DNA of 64,000 bases from JABMQF01 sp964563755. Its GTDB lineage: Archaea; Nanobdellota; Nanobdellia; Woesearchaeales; UBA11576. The position numbers and the translations under genes were made by a program. Below are positions 47,001-54,978 of this stretch, piece after piece. The DNA is taken from the NCBI GenBank assembly GCA_964563755.1, contig CAZLYC010000003.1, positions 1 to 64,000 of the forward strand, read 5' to 3'. The notes under the pieces were generated by a model that worked only from the letters and a program-made list of their open reading frames with translations, was not told the origin of the DNA and made no database searches. Position 1 is the stretch's first letter, and each line of letters opens with the position of its first letter.

Positions 47001-50000
47001 CATCGAAAGCAAACTTAGCCGCAGCAAAAGGAATACCATCAGGAGAATCCGCAAAACCACACATATACACATAACCATAAGAATCAATGCTGCCGCCCTC
47101 AACATAATCACCAGCACCTTCAAGCGCAGTCATATTACCCAAAAACGAACCTGAAGCATTAAAGACATCAACAACCCAAACATAATTATCCTCATACATA
47201 GCATACACATTATTATAAGAATCAGCAACAACATAAGGATACCAATAACCAACACGAGTAACATTCCAGATCTGGTTACCAGAAGAATCATACTTAGCGA
47301 CACCATAATCAGAAGACACACCATCATAAGCACGACCGCCAAAATAAACATAATCATCAGGGCCCGCAAAAACAGAACTCACACGATCATAAGAACCCAA
47401 ATAAGATATTGTACGATTCCACAATTGATTACCAGAAGAATCATACTTAGCAAAAGCCCAAGTATAATAAGACCCTCCAGCATTCCTAGAACCTCCAACG
47501 TAGACCGAACCATCGCTACCGACATCAATGTCTTCAATAGCCTCATTAGACGCAGTCCAAGTAGCATTCTTCACCCACAAGACATCTCCATCTGAATTAA
47601 TCTTCATAATGCTCCAATCAGTATTTCCAACAGACACGTATCCCGCAACATAGATATTAGTTCCTGTGGAATCAACAGCGATACTCGCATACGTATCAGG
47701 CGTAGCGATAACCTTATTCCAAATAAGATTACCCTCAGAATCATACTTAGCAATAGCATCACCTGAAGTGCCAACATGACCGAGGACATAAACATAACCA
47801 ACTGAATCTACCGCCACCTCATAAGGCTCATCCTGGCTATTACCATCAACACCCCAAGCCAAGGATCTACTCCACACAACATATCCATCAGTTGAGAACT
47901 TAGTCAGCGTCCAATCATACCAAGTCTCACTCACATAATGGCTGCCAACCACATAGAAATTACCAGAAGCATCCGCAGCGCCATCAAACACATAATTATA
48001 GTAATCATTACTTGCATTGAAGAAAGACTCCCACAAGACACCTTGTCCCTTTCCAGAAAGACTAGATGCCTTGCTATAATTAGCAAAAGAACAACCAGAG
48101 ACAGTGATGTTCCACTCTGAAACCAAAACACCCAGACCACCATTATTGCCAACAACCAAAGTACCATTACAAGACACTGTGAGGTTAGGCAAAGCAAAAG
48201 ACAACAAGCCAGAAACCCCGCTATCATTCACGTAATAAGTACCAACACACAGCGTAACATTAGAAGATATTACCAAATCATCCCTCGGAGGCAACAAAGT
48301 ACTATTATTATCCGCGCAATCACGATAACCAGGACAGGTCGCAAAGCTAGAACTGCTAAAAGCACCATCAAGATCCAAATCATAGCAAGACTCAAAAGTT
48401 CTCGGCGCATAATCCGTAACCAATATAGAAACATTACCCACATTAGTATGATCATATGGGTAATCAGAACCTAAATCAGCATATCCATTGCCATCACCAT
48501 CAAGCAAGTCCAACAAATCAGAAGCGCTCCAAATATTACCCTCTCCCTTGCCGCCGACGCTATAATTGAATGATATTCCGCTTGCTGCAGAGTAAGCATG
48601 AGCTATTGAAGATAAGTTGAAGTTATTATGATAAACCGTACCGTTAAAGCTGTTATTCCAAATATAGACACCGAAACTATCATTATAGAAGGTGTTGTTT
48701 CTCAAGACGAAGTCTGCCGAAGCACCCACCAACTCGACTCCCATCGAATTATTGACTAAAGTGTTGTTTATTATACTAAAATTCCGGATATACTGCTTAC
48801 CCTCAGTGGTCAGCCTGAATATCTCGCCTTGTGTCACTCCGAGATTTTCATCATACCAATATCCGCCGACATAAAGGTCGCCAAAATCATTCAGATGGAC
48901 AGAATAAAACTCAGCATCAACAGTAGTCATGTTGCCGGCAAAAACAAGCTTCTTCGACCACAACAAGCTGCCCGACGAGTTATACTTGACCACATACCTA
49001 TGCTGCCAACCCCAATAATCCCCAGCACTTCCAGCCAGATAAATATTGCCTGCAGCATCGACATCCATTGAATGATAATAAAAAGTATCCGAATCATCAT
49101 GCTCAGAATCCCAACTCCTAACCCATAATAAAGTACCGGACGAATCATACTTAGCTAAAGCCCAATCATAGCTACTACTGCTATTTCGACCAGCAACATA
49201 AATGTTCTCAGCAGCATCCATCTCAACAGCATAAGCGTAATCATAAGTGGTAGTGCTCCAAGGTATCGTCTTATTCCAAGAGTAATTACCAGACGCATTC
49301 AACTTGAGAAGGATACTATTAACGCTACTAGAAGAACTCGTCCTCTGCCAAGGACCAACAGCAAAGACATCTCCTGCAGAATTGACAATAACACCCTCAG
49401 CCTTCTCATAATAGCTGGCGTTGAACGCATTAGTGTAATTCCACAAAGAATTACCATCAAAATCATACTTACCAACAAGCCAGCCGCCAGCACCAATGCC
49501 ATCACCGCCTGCGCAATAGACTCCATCAGCACCGACATAAATACTCGAAGGAGTACCTGTGTTGAAAGTCTTATTCCACAACTGATCACCATCAGAATCA
49601 AACTTAAACAACCAGAAATCACCCACCATCACATCACGACCGATAATATAAATATTATTTGACGAATCCAAATCCAAATCATCAAAGGACACATACTCAG
49701 AAGGACTACTCCTAATAGTGACATTCCACAACTGCCTGCCAGAAGAATCATACTTCAACAATGCAGAATCCGCCCAACCATTATTCCACTGCGCTATAAC
49801 AAATATGTTACCTGAGGAATCAGAGACTATTCCATGCACATAATCACTAGTAGTAGAATTGAAGTTAATTACTTTCCTTCCCAAATCGCTCACGTACAAA
49901 CCAGAACTGAAATTGCTCACGACACAGCCGCTCAAGACAGAATCTGAACTTAGCATATCAACGAATCCATAACCAGTACCAGTACCAACCAAGATGGTGC

Positions 50001-53000
50001 CATTACAAGAGATGTTAACATCTGAAGAATTGAAAATCACAACACCAAGCTTACCCGAATCATTCAAATAATAAGTACCGCTGCACAAAGTAACATCTTC
50101 ATCTATCATCAAATCATCCCTTGGAGGCAGCAAACTAGCATTGTTGTCATCACAGTCCAAATATACTGCGCAGCTCGAATCGCTGCCAGAACCGAACGAA
50201 CCATCACCGTCATTGTCTTGACAGGATTTTGTAGTATATGGCCCCCAGTCAGTCACGTAACCAGATACGTTAGCACCGTTTGTGCTGTTGTAGGGGTATT
50301 GTGAACCAGCTTCACCCCAGCCATCAGAATCCATATCCATAATATTAAGAGTCAGTATATCGCTCCAGAAATTACCCTTTGCAGGGCTTAGTGTGATGTT
50401 GAAATGGTTGCCTGGTGCGGCAGCGTATGCATGAGCAATTGCTGAACCTGTGAAATTGTTGTAGTAAACCTTGTTACCTGCAGAATCCGCATCCATACAT
50501 ATCCCTAATGCGTTATTCAAGAACGTGTTGTTTGTTATCATATAGTCAGAGGTGCTATTCAACATCAAAGCGCAAGCAGAAACATTCTTAAAAGTGCTTC
50601 CCTGGATAGCGCCACCTTCAGAATATGTCAGGTTCAATGCTACGTTAAAATATTCAAATAATGAATTGTAAACATTCAATAACAGTATTGGAGCGTTACC
50701 ATCTACATCCATGTTTGTAACAGCCCAATAATTGTCTGATGCCCAAACAATATCATCATCACCGATAACAAGATTATAAACGGAATCTAATTCAAAATTC
50801 TTAGTCCATAGAACAGACCCTGAATTATCTACCTTCATAATCGCACCATTTGAACTATTCAGTATGAAGATATTCCCGTTTGAATCTGAATCTATTGAAG
50901 ATGCTGAGACGGGTATGGTAATATTCCACAAAACAGTACCACTGCTGTTAAGCTTGACAAGAACATCATGTGTACTATTCGAGCCTGCAACAAAGATATT
51001 ATTAGAACTGTCAGTAGTCAACGATGTGGGCTCTCCTCCCCAATAAATAGATGTAGACCAGACGTTACCTCCAGCAGCATTTGATTTTACAATCTTCCAA
51101 TAAGATGAAGTATACCCTGCAAAGATGGAGTTGTCTGAAGAATCTATTACTAGATCTGTTGGTGTTATCGGATCGATTAAAGACACGACCATATCGAATC
51201 CTAACTCTGTCCCATCACTTCCGTACCTATACATCTCCATGAAATAAAAATCATCACCACCCACATTATCCCTATTACGTGTAAGCACGCTTATGTTTCC
51301 GACAGAATCAACTTCCAAGCCGTGAAAGTCCTCCTCATACATGTGACCAGTAGAAATTCCTAAACCAGAAACCTCATTCAAATCAGCATCAAAAACTCTA
51401 ACGTAATAAAAACCATCGGAATTATAACCTCCAGCAAATATGTTTCCAGTCAAATCATCTACTCCCACAAAGTAATAGTCCCCGTCCCAAAAATAAGTAT
51501 CTGTAACATACTCTCCGTCAGAGTCAATCTTAAACAACATATTTGTAGTACCCTCCCCATAATCAATACCCAAAAGAACTACTTCACCAGTAGAATCATC
51601 AATATCCATATCATAACTGTTCGCCGATGGATACCAAGAAGAAAAGTCAGCTACCATATATGGTTTTTCAACAGTCCGTAGACCTAAAGAATAGTTACGG
51701 AAGTTACAATCTGATAGTGTTGCATCGTTTGATATCACCATGCCTGAACCAGTTCCATCACCAGAAATGACCGCTCCGCTGCAATTCAGCAACATGCCAG
51801 ACCCTTCAAGCTGTAGCACACCATCTGAGCCAGCGTCATTTATGCTATATACTCCGTTGCACAAAGTGGTGCTGCTTGTAAAAATCAGATCATCGCGAGG
51901 AGAAAGTACATTCGAATTAGTATCGTTGCAGTCCTCATCATCACGGTCACCATCAAAGTCGTAATCACCGATCATCGGTCCGAAATCAGTCACGTAACCT
52001 GACACGTTCCCTCCTTTTGTCAGGTTATACGGGTATTGCGTCCCAGAATCTCCCCATCCATCATCATCTGCATCCATTATAGCAAGATTGTTCAGTGCAA
52101 CGTCTATCCAATAATTCCCTTGCGGCTTGCCGCCGACAGTAGTGTTGAACTTATTCCCTGTCGACGCAGCGTATGCGTTTGAGACAGATAAAGTCGTGAA
52201 ATTATTGTGATAAACGGAGTTGTTGATGCTGTCAGCAGACATATAAACACCATACTGGTATCCTGAAAGAGTGTTATTAACCATAAGCCCGTACACGGAT
52301 ATGCCTGCAAAATATACTCCTTTTGATGAGTCAATAAATGAGTTATTTCTAAGAGTAACATTTCTAACTTCTGTCTCTCCATTGCTTCCAACATTAAACA
52401 ACAACCAGTCGTAATCACCACCAACTGACAGCACTCCACCTAAATGCAATGCCCCTAACGAATCAGCAGCAACATCATAGTTTGATTGATAATGATTAAA
52501 TGTCCTGTTCCACAACTGATTGCCGTTCAAATCGTAAGCAGCAACAGCCATATCAGAATGGCCATTATGGTTCATGTCTCCAGAGAGATATATTGTGTTA
52601 CCGTCCGGACTTATATCTATCCCTCTCGCAGTATCATTACCTGTCAGGTTCCAATCAATAGACCTGTTCCAGACCTGATTGCCTGAAGCATCATATTTTG
52701 CAAGACCCCATTTCCATTCTAGCGTAGCAGCCCACCAATAAACAGTACCGAAGATATATGCCGCACCGTTATTGTCCATGACAACACCTATTGGTGATCC
52801 ATCATCATACATTGTTGCGTTCCAAGCAAGAGTCCTATTCCACGCCTGCACTCCTGCAGAGTTATACTTGGCTATCGCCCAATCATACTGGAACGAGTTA
52901 CGCCACTGCCCTATGGTATAGAAATCACCAGAAGAATTCACTGCAAGACCTCTTGCCTGATTATTATCTGTTGTAGTAAACTTTAGACTCCTATTCCACA

Positions 53001-54945
53001 ACTGGTTGCCGGAAGAATCCAGTTTCATGATTCCCCATGTGCTCCCGCCGCACTCTCCTGCCACGTATACATTTCCAGCAGAATCAGCACCAAGACCGTA
53101 AACCATATCTGCGCTTGCAGTCCAATAATATGCATTCTTCCAGATAATATTTCCATCGGTATCATATTTCACAATCCCAAAATCAGTTGTGGGAACTGCA
53201 GCATAACCTCCTGCATAAAGATAACCATCATGACCTATCTCCAGCTTATTTATCTGCTCTGAAGCTGTTGCGCTCCAGTTAAGGCTCTTATTCCACAATT
53301 GAGTTCCATCATATGCGTACTTGACAAGACCCCACACATCACGAGAGCCGTTACGCCAATTTCCGCTGGCATAAGTGTTACCTGCATCGTCTACAGCAAT
53401 TGCCCTCAAAATATCATTATACGTATTGTTCCACGTAATAGTCCTGTTCCAAAGAGCGCTAACAAAAACATCGGACGAGTAATTTGATAAATAGCATCCT
53501 TCTAGACTCAAGTTACTGCTATGCGAATCGATGAGCCCATAACCAGCATTATCTCCGATAATGCGAGTCCCGTTACAGATAATACTGATGCCGTCTGCAT
53601 TCGCTATCAGAATACCACCACCTGAATCATTCAAGTAATAAGTACCACTGCACAAGATAGTATTAGCATTTAACTTCAAACCCGCATAAGGCGCCCGCAT
53701 ATTAGGATTTGTTACGTTGCAATCCACATTATCCGGAGTGCCATCTCCGTCTGAATCAAGAAGGATGGGGCCGTAATCAACGACATTATTCGAGCTAACC
53801 TGCCCGCCATGATTGTAATTGTAAGGGTACTGATTACCTGAATCACCGAAACCATCCATGTTCGCGTCATGGATATCCATCTTCTCATACATGACATCTG
53901 CCCAGAAGTTGCCCTGCGGAACGCCATTCACTGTCCTGTTGAACCAGTTAGAGGGATGCGTTGATGCTGCAAACTGCCCATACGTATCAGTCACATCATA
54001 GAAATAGTTCCCGTAGATAGTGTTGTTATATACACCTGTCCCCGGAGAGATATAAACCCCGTAGTACCTTGAAATTGAGAAGTTATTATAAGATATCGTC
54101 GAATTTACCACGTAATTCGTAAACCGCAATGAAGTATACCCTCCGTATATGATAGTATTGTTCGATATGTTCAGGTTGGAATTCCTCCTCGTAGAATTAT
54201 AACCCTGAACATATATTGTTTCAACATTAAGATTATTAGGGCTGTTAAATGAGTTGTTGAATATCGTTACGTTACTTACAAAATAAAAGACATAAAGACT
54301 GGGAGAAGCGATATTGAAGAATGTGTTGTTGCGCACACGGATGTTTGTAGCATCCGTATCTGCCGAGCCCCTTAACTCCAGCGCATACCACCCTCCTGAG
54401 CTCAGATTAAGGAATTTATTGTTAGCTATAACGCCGCCGACCCCGTAACGGTCATAGTTGTAAGAGGTGTTGTAAAATAAGTTATTGCTGACATTCAAGT
54501 CATTCGAGTTAAGCGCTACAAATCCATAAAATGAGATGTCCACTGTGTTGTTGAAAAGCGTCGCATTTGTCGCATTAATAAAAAATGCAGTCTTATAATC
54601 CCTGACAAAACATCCTATTATCTTCGGCCTGAGCAGACTGTTGTTCACCACAAATGCCCTTCCGCATCCTGCTGTATCAGTGTGACAAGGTCCGTCTAGA
54701 ACTGTGCCGTTACAAATAACAGTCACATCATTTGCAGTTATCCTAATCGCGCCGTTATTAGCAGCATCGTTCAGGTTGTACACTCCGTTACAAAGAGTAT
54801 ATGTTGTACCTGGTGTGCCAAGATTCAAATCTTCCACGGGTGTCGTACACTGCGCCGCCACAAAACTCGAGAAAGATGCAAAGAGGCACAAGCTAATCAG
54901 GAACAATATGCTCTTCTTCATCCACCTCTTCTTCCCGTTCACCAC
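35065..54945 (-). CDS. giant modular surface protein, 6,626 residues
   Basis: A signal peptide (KSILFLISLCLFASFSSFVA) leads eight tandem NosD-like beta-helix modules starting near residues 33, 418, 1017, 1607, 2220, 2819, 3435 and 4025. Each opens like TLCSGTYYLNDS and closes like QGNFWDDV, then TQYPYN, then DxDGDG/DCDDNN calcium-type loops. Modules 2-7, about 600 residues each, also hold SBBP-type propeller blades (VAVDSSGNVYVAG; AKYDSSGNQLWNRT). Residues 4796-4848 carry two hydrophobic segments, 5015-5465 Cys/Asp repeats, and 5885-6626 the module shared with two neighbours. Start is GTG with GGTGA 10 bases before it; ATG 54921 is an alternative. A likely adhesin. Confidence 0.85.
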   Translation of the reverse strand: MVNGKKRWMKKSILFLISLCLFASFSSFVAAQCTTPVEDLNLGTPGTTYTLCNGVYNLNDAANNGAIRITANDVTVICNGTVLDGPCHTDTAGCGRAFVVNNSLLRPKIIGCFVRDYKTAFFINATNATLFNNTVDISFYGFVALNSNDLNVSNNLFYNTSYNYDRYGVGGVIANNKFLNLSSGGWYALELRGSADTDATNIRVRNNTFFNIASPSLYVFYFVSNVTIFNNSFNSPNNLNVETIYVQGYNSTRRNSNLNISNNTIIYGGYTSLRFTNYVVNSTISYNNFSISRYYGVYISPGTGVYNNTIYGNYFYDVTDTYGQFAASTHPSNWFNRTVNGVPQGNFWADVMYEKMDIHDANMDGFGDSGNQYPYNYNHGGQVSSNNVVDYGPILLDSDGDGTPDNVDCNVTNPNMRAPYAGLKLNANTILCSGTYYLNDSGGGILIANADGISIICNGTRIIGDNAGYGLIDSHSSNLSLEGCYLSNYSSDVFVSALWNRTITWNNTYNDILRAIAVDDAGNTYASGNWRNGSRDVWGLVKYAYDGTQLWNKSLNWSATASEQINKLEIGHDGYLYAGGYAAVPTTDFGIVKYDTDGNIIWKNAYYWTASADMVYGLGADSAGNVYVAGECGGSTWGIMKLDSSGNQLWNRSLKFTTTDNNQARGLAVNSSGDFYTIGQWRNSFQYDWAIAKYNSAGVQAWNRTLAWNATMYDDGSPIGVVMDNNGAAYIFGTVYWWAATLEWKWGLAKYDASGNQVWNRSIDWNLTGNDTARGIDISPDGNTIYLSGDMNHNGHSDMAVAAYDLNGNQLWNRTFNHYQSNYDVAADSLGALHLGGVLSVGGDYDWLLFNVGSNGETEVRNVTLRNNSFIDSSKGVYFAGISVYGLMVNNTLSGYQYGVYMSADSINNSVYHNNFTTLSVSNAYAASTGNKFNTTVGGKPQGNYWIDVALNNLAIMDADDDGWGDSGTQYPYNLTKGGNVSGYVTDFGPMIGDYDFDGDRDDEDCNDTNSNVLSPRDDLIFTSSTTLCNGVYSINDAGSDGVLQLEGSGMLLNCSGAVISGDGTGSGMVISNDATLSDCNFRNYSLGLRTVEKPYMVADFSSWYPSANSYDMDIDDSTGEVVLLGIDYGEGTTNMLFKIDSDGEYVTDTYFWDGDYYFVGVDDLTGNIFAGGYNSDGFYYVRVFDADLNEVSGLGISTGHMYEEDFHGLEVDSVGNISVLTRNRDNVGGDDFYFMEMYRYGSDGTELGFDMVVSLIDPITPTDLVIDSSDNSIFAGYTSSYWKIVKSNAAGGNVWSTSIYWGGEPTSLTTDSSNNIFVAGSNSTHDVLVKLNSSGTVLWNITIPVSASSIDSDSNGNIFILNSSNGAIMKVDNSGSVLWTKNFELDSVYNLVIGDDDIVWASDNYWAVTNMDVDGNAPILLLNVYNSLFEYFNVALNLTYSEGGAIQGSTFKNVSACALMLNSTSDYMITNNTFLNNALGICMDADSAGNKVYYNNFTGSAIAHAYAAAPGNHFNITLSPAKGNFWSDILTLNIMDMDSDGWGEAGSQYPYNSTNGANVSGYVTDWGPYTTKSCQDNDGDGSFGSGSDSSCAVYLDCDDNNASLLPPRDDLMIDEDVTLCSGTYYLNDSGKLGVVIFNSSDVNISCNGTILVGTGTGYGFVDMLSSDSVLSGCVVSNFSSGLYVSDLGRKVINFNSTTSDYVHGIVSDSSGNIFVIAQWNNGWADSALLKYDSSGRQLWNVTIRSSPSEYVSFDDLDLDSSNNIYIIGRDVMVGDFWLFKFDSDGDQLWNKTFNTGTPSSIYVGADGVYCAGGDGIGAGGWLVGKYDFDGNSLWNYTNAFNASYYEKAEGVIVNSAGDVFAVGPWQRTSSSSSVNSILLKLNASGNYSWNKTIPWSTTTYDYAYAVEMDAAENIYVAGRNSSSSYDWALAKYDSSGTLLWVRSWDSEHDDSDTFYYHSMDVDAAGNIYLAGSAGDYWGWQHRYVVKYNSSGSLLWSKKLVFAGNMTTVDAEFYSVHLNDFGDLYVGGYWYDENLGVTQGEIFRLTTEGKQYIRNFSIINNTLVNNSMGVELVGASADFVLRNNTFYNDSFGVYIWNNSFNGTVYHNNFNLSSIAHAYSAASGISFNYSVGGKGEGNIWSASDLLDLLDGDGNGYADLGSDYPYDHTNVGNVSILVTDYAPRTFESCYDLDLDGAFSSSSFATCPGYRDCADNNSTLLPPRDDLVISSNVTLCVGTYYVNDSGVSGLLSFALPNLTVSCNGTLVVGNNGGLGVLVSEWNITVSGCSFANYSKASSLSGKGQGVLWESFFNASNDYYNYVFDGAADASGNFYVVGSHYVSETWYDWTLTKFSTDGYVVWSRSLAWGVDGNSQDEPYEVAVDSVGYVYVLGHVGTSGDAIAKYDSEGNLIWNKVIATPDTYASIAVDSTGTNIYVAGYVSVGNTDWSIMKINSDGDVLWVKNATWTASNEAIEDIDVGSDGSVYVGGSRNAGGSYYTWAFAKYDSSGNQLWNRTISYLGSYDRVSSVFAGPDDYVYFGGRAYDGVSSDYGVAKYDSSGNQIWNVTRVGYWYPYVVADSYNNVYAMYEDNYVWVVDVFNASGSFLGNMTALEGAGDYVEGGSIDSYGYVYMCGFADSPDGIPFAAAKFAFDEDLAFVSGVSFVNDRFVNSTVGVEFANWSSGSVLRNSTLFDNYYGVYADSISRTNRIYYNNFSSSRLAHAYSSNGTNQFNTTVGGVAQGNYWDDVLSLDIWDMAGADGWADSGTQYPYNATNGANVSGYVADFGPATTKGCYDIDGDGVYSSVFCGGYADCDDNNASVIPPKDNLVLTSNATLCSGTYMLNDSNSDGLVLVANHDVALSCDNTVMVGNNSGYGFSSRYSNVTLSGCTFSNYSSAVYAYLFGAWNLTQSWNSTGDDIAYGVALDSAGNVYVVGSWTNGTQVKQTDWAIMKYSPAGAQLWNRTFVWNSTGNDSANDVVVDSSGNVYIVGHQAFAAFSYHWGIVKYDSAGNYQWNQTVSWNLANTEKAIAVDVDSSGNVYVGGYAAPVSSNNYYFGLVKFDSSGNQVWNRTARFSTYSQLYDIAVDNSNNVFIAGTFSNVSYDWAMMKYDSSGNQLWNRTLNLNPTSWDMATAVDTDSSGNAFFGGFVTAAGGRDDRVLIKYDSSGNQVWNRTLNWNDYVTTYRENVAVDSYGNVYISDTLSQTYYDWAWAKYDNSGSQLWNKTARFTTAFEFLNDIVADPSGNLYSVGYYSVSSQYDWALLAMTADGSSGISGLNITNNRLMNSSKGIEFANNVSMSTISNNTMFNNGYGVYLNTPSINNLVYYNNFTDSLTAHAYAAVSGNQFNTTVGGKAQGNFWDDVAGLNIYDTDGDGWANRGSQYPYASYNGAKVSSNVVDYGPYTTFACYDVDGDGSFNSSSPAACGQVYYDCDDNNATLFAPYDDARFYSNSTLCPGTYYLNDSSFDGLVSSGAQGISLTCDGTVIVGNGTGRGIVDSYSNVTVSGCNVRNYSSGLVAEGSWNKTFSGLSSGNDIDADSSGNIYVLSGSNVLKYTPSFAEVWRRSIPSTTGSSIDGGIDIDSSGNLVVAYSSILGNWNWALAKYYANGTQMWNRSFIWNATANDLVYDVAFDHDDDIIVVGVWPNSTGSSTYDWAIAKFDTDGNYLWNVTVPWHATQNDFAYSVEVDSQNNLFVGGVFRNNSDDWALIKINSSGSVLWKRNLPWSNTVSYSGMSVAVDSSDNVYFAGQGYNTTYDFSVMKLDSSGNQLWNRSINYGSSDAAYDVAVDRSGDIFVVGNVYTGSYYSLAVVKYSSSGNLLLNRSFNFSSNAYAYSVIVDNAGDAIAVGQYSSTMLVIKVKGLGNNSVSGSLFINNTASNNSRGIDVPGGVTYSTFRNNTIINNSYGIYLDRGTDYNSVYYNNFTHSLVTHAAAPYNSNYYSSFNTTVGSVAQGNYWDDVVNLAIADANLDGWGDFGDQYPYTRYKGANASYYLQDFGPYTVKRCYDYDGDGSYNSSSDPACGNFDCDDSDASIIAPRDNLKITQDVTFCSGTYNVTDLNNDGALMIGANNVEIVCNGTVMVGDYSRYGFVRNSSALNFSITGCTMVAYDYAFYLNNSYPYTSIFSFVIDNVTMDDCDEGIYAEKTNDTRKVIRHIVANNMSGNSIYLESASNFDIYDVNISQLGGGAYGIWINNWNVPYAGNYTVKNVSVEGGWYCVWDEMPANLSNALWENIKCNGTMEFWMYGDGQTNSDNVTFRNIYMYNAHEGLYIRDVDDFLLENVLLYNSSYSSFYYTYNATLRNLTFLNLSYWDDYPVYFDYCDLDVYNLTVLDSSYGIIAESGINFDNLVLADIGYYALELYYMNGTIRNLNITNAGFLQDDDVYNGGIMIDRAPSSYPLRIEDAIIDGISGSGIYLYQTQNVTFENITISNVNGTGMYFDGYDHNNTIRNSTFINNTVGINITRFGSSSGNLIYHNSFIDSSVVHASSERENNSFNITVGGYAQGNFWDDVYGLEIYDVVYDDNWGDYGSQYPYNATNGGKVAGNVTDWGPYTTGSGRWGGIVYPEGVYEPYNATLVSSHRQFTLNYTFVDLIAGIGDVIQCVVDLKNGSFKTLNKTVSGCLGCNESLTYTLQTGDANAIKKTAVGHVPWETVNCSLYNIDGLSYSTTSAYGSPLDKMIFVHNNTWSGFVAGGDVTSAALCWLGTKYVWFNNSRQCDFAGDRAYAIALSLGNVIEGGCFDGFDNDGSQKWDCNSSNTGKGTDSFCKGLFYSCGSPEDGRSYDQVHPQLGVLPYLNPLNPDVPKFVPFFWLLASVIMALASMTVIQNSAGVLRYASAALPAFLFICFIISSVVVFTASSQEVSAAYTVSPPGNCDGNICSGTATIGGNSLTYYYTLHNRPGDRFKLRWDDGSVSSANTIIYSANKLPYTISSNGTYNDTLSRVSTNSYVIPYYGINPVSGKLNYVVSDADGYVGDVDGVMWAVFNSSVDTSGVLYFELYASHYGADSVITSAAPLYFDASAPTNDDESFTSATFDLAAPCADSVDNDLDYNQDCHDVDCDGLAGNGAGALCQYSGETNCYDRFDNDFDNDDMPSVYDLDYNTGMDCRDFGCNNTQGDQSVPTNKCYFKNEYAGYPLSCRDGFNNDADDGVGALVNGAGAYSPTAYTDCYDTDCWAKGGLSSDTTNFPCPSRENNAASWCMDSLDNDYDDGNNTRDTNASSGVDCQDYDCRLVQYGLGVYNNGTNNYTCSVNEYSGTDLGTPSYSPDASRCFDGFDNDIDNPFGKYTLPAQNIDCGDSDCNNVSNPSNSTLSCYGQEFNITIGVQACNDAFDNDGDLWLGWPGGQDCSDGDCNAKFGNCGPCPSVENITYDSCADNLNNDYDSLSNCADLDCSGELGNTTGSQRCGVENTNAACSDGFDNDADTFVDCKDAGCVGMSGPRGEICQASEFTCNDDLDNDADGYVDCFDTNCYANSACGIYLVQAGSHFTVPSYDSNPPGSSVGVTTTIRGYQLAHLFVNKNHTMTFTGSSSYDDLFVNIGGSSDPYIYNFTSCVLTGPNASSFTKVDSGGFGYVTEILIGAFSNFNFTLECNTSDQPKAQDSFNVLASGKYAGQSSADEGNEYFYSTLHENTQPVVDAVRVEPSGVLTSNILYGEYVGLVANASDPGLGLYKSDIYSCYFNIGGAGYYAQNDGLCRYKYSTTSDAVGVTLQVYAVDGSDNIGTAYSASSFNINVKPVMSSVLTINKTKPFFKSSEQMYLNVSFITATNGNFASSTCNVTVLDSAGAVVEYYSLSESASGNTITCEGIISAPVGDNMYKVYVNVTDEDVDSAKSNEKTFYVCDSLSSSGSGWTCAKADFDQDGAVEGLFSSIYVVPLSCDNCPRRSNPEQYDFDANGVGDACDLPPAGSIVIYGQNGTEFTSSMNVFLNLSFSDETGVDKCRYANDAQSNLLSALWEDCTTVKSWLLSEGQGIKTVYYQVRNIVGKTSTFNDSINYRFMQDFTAPTAPVVFDGNYSYDVDWWNYNNTISAHWWNSTEDISNIIYYMYRLMENGSCYGGDCNWTDAGTDTSVVLTGVSLKEGWNYSFDVFAYISSGLNSSIAWSNGTIIDITKPSDPIINSTTHPVETVVYANGTIKFNFTATDPISGGTASGIEGYSYAIDSYPGTAPDSDLEDRQWFLLRNSKNDGNSQVLRANSSFASPNTYAVFSQINENFTAGEVVRVRATLAERLFDSGDLMDVQVYLVRVPNGNPISSFNNDAFAITESSNITRDIRYSENMQFATMYEFTLTLNTSVDDALSDTYVVISGSVADGNNKNNLSIALSNTNVDNSTKSFVCSDAGSCTENTYSVEYAVEVKSEDSGAVWDVQYDNFADGIYYFHVKAKDIAGNWGETSHYKVMIERAGIDVSILSPESGQMFTEASINVTVQVSRQATVDVTALHPDGSNSTSLSQLMTGSGTFSVTLERGANRLYARAINPVNGAVTYSEEIFVVYGAVTPIAANRTLKVKYTGATCNPLEHICLRSETDLTVGIASENDTAYFVGGSIDSDTSRHTLKIFAIKPGTDVSGVESDLADDEFLDRVSPMFGYKKEVPYYIIRTELRPAHIYFEGERRVSPGSYILVLKNLGVTSDGKVNMSVSIR
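38550..39900 (-). repeat. Cys/Asp repeats in the giant protein
   Basis: At least nine units follow the pattern C-x-D-x-x-(D/N)-N-D-x-D, then D-C-x-D-x-(D/G)-C, for instance CNDAFDNDGDLWLG, CSDGFDNDADTFVDCKDAGC and CNDDLDNDADGYVDCFDTNC. The paired Cys and the Asp ladder suggest disulphide-braced calcium-binding units, forming a stiff stalk before the C-terminal module. A tenth, incomplete unit (CFDGFDNDGSQKWDC) lies before the internal hydrophobic segments. Confidence 0.75.
42870..53700 (-). repeat. six tandem 1.8-kb coding modules
   Basis: Within the giant gene, units of about 1.8 kb (590-616 codons) repeat six times head to tail, with starts near 53690, 51895, 50125, 48285, 46490 and 44640 and the last ending near 42870. 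Partial units without the propeller flank them on both sides. Recurrent DNA is easy to see, for example the antisense of KYDSSGNQLWNRT and of QGNYWDDV. The copies have diverged clearly, so the repeat is not recent throughout. Confidence 0.75.
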
Positions 54946-54978
54946 TTTTTTTAGTTCACCATCTTTTTAATCTGAAAA

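Noticed and set aside
42870..53700. The regular repeats as a possible CRISPR array or assembly artefact
   Set aside because: The units are 1.8 kb, diverged and coding in one continuous frame, with no short repeats and spacers. Diverged copies also argue against simple misassembly, though repeat number is unproven.
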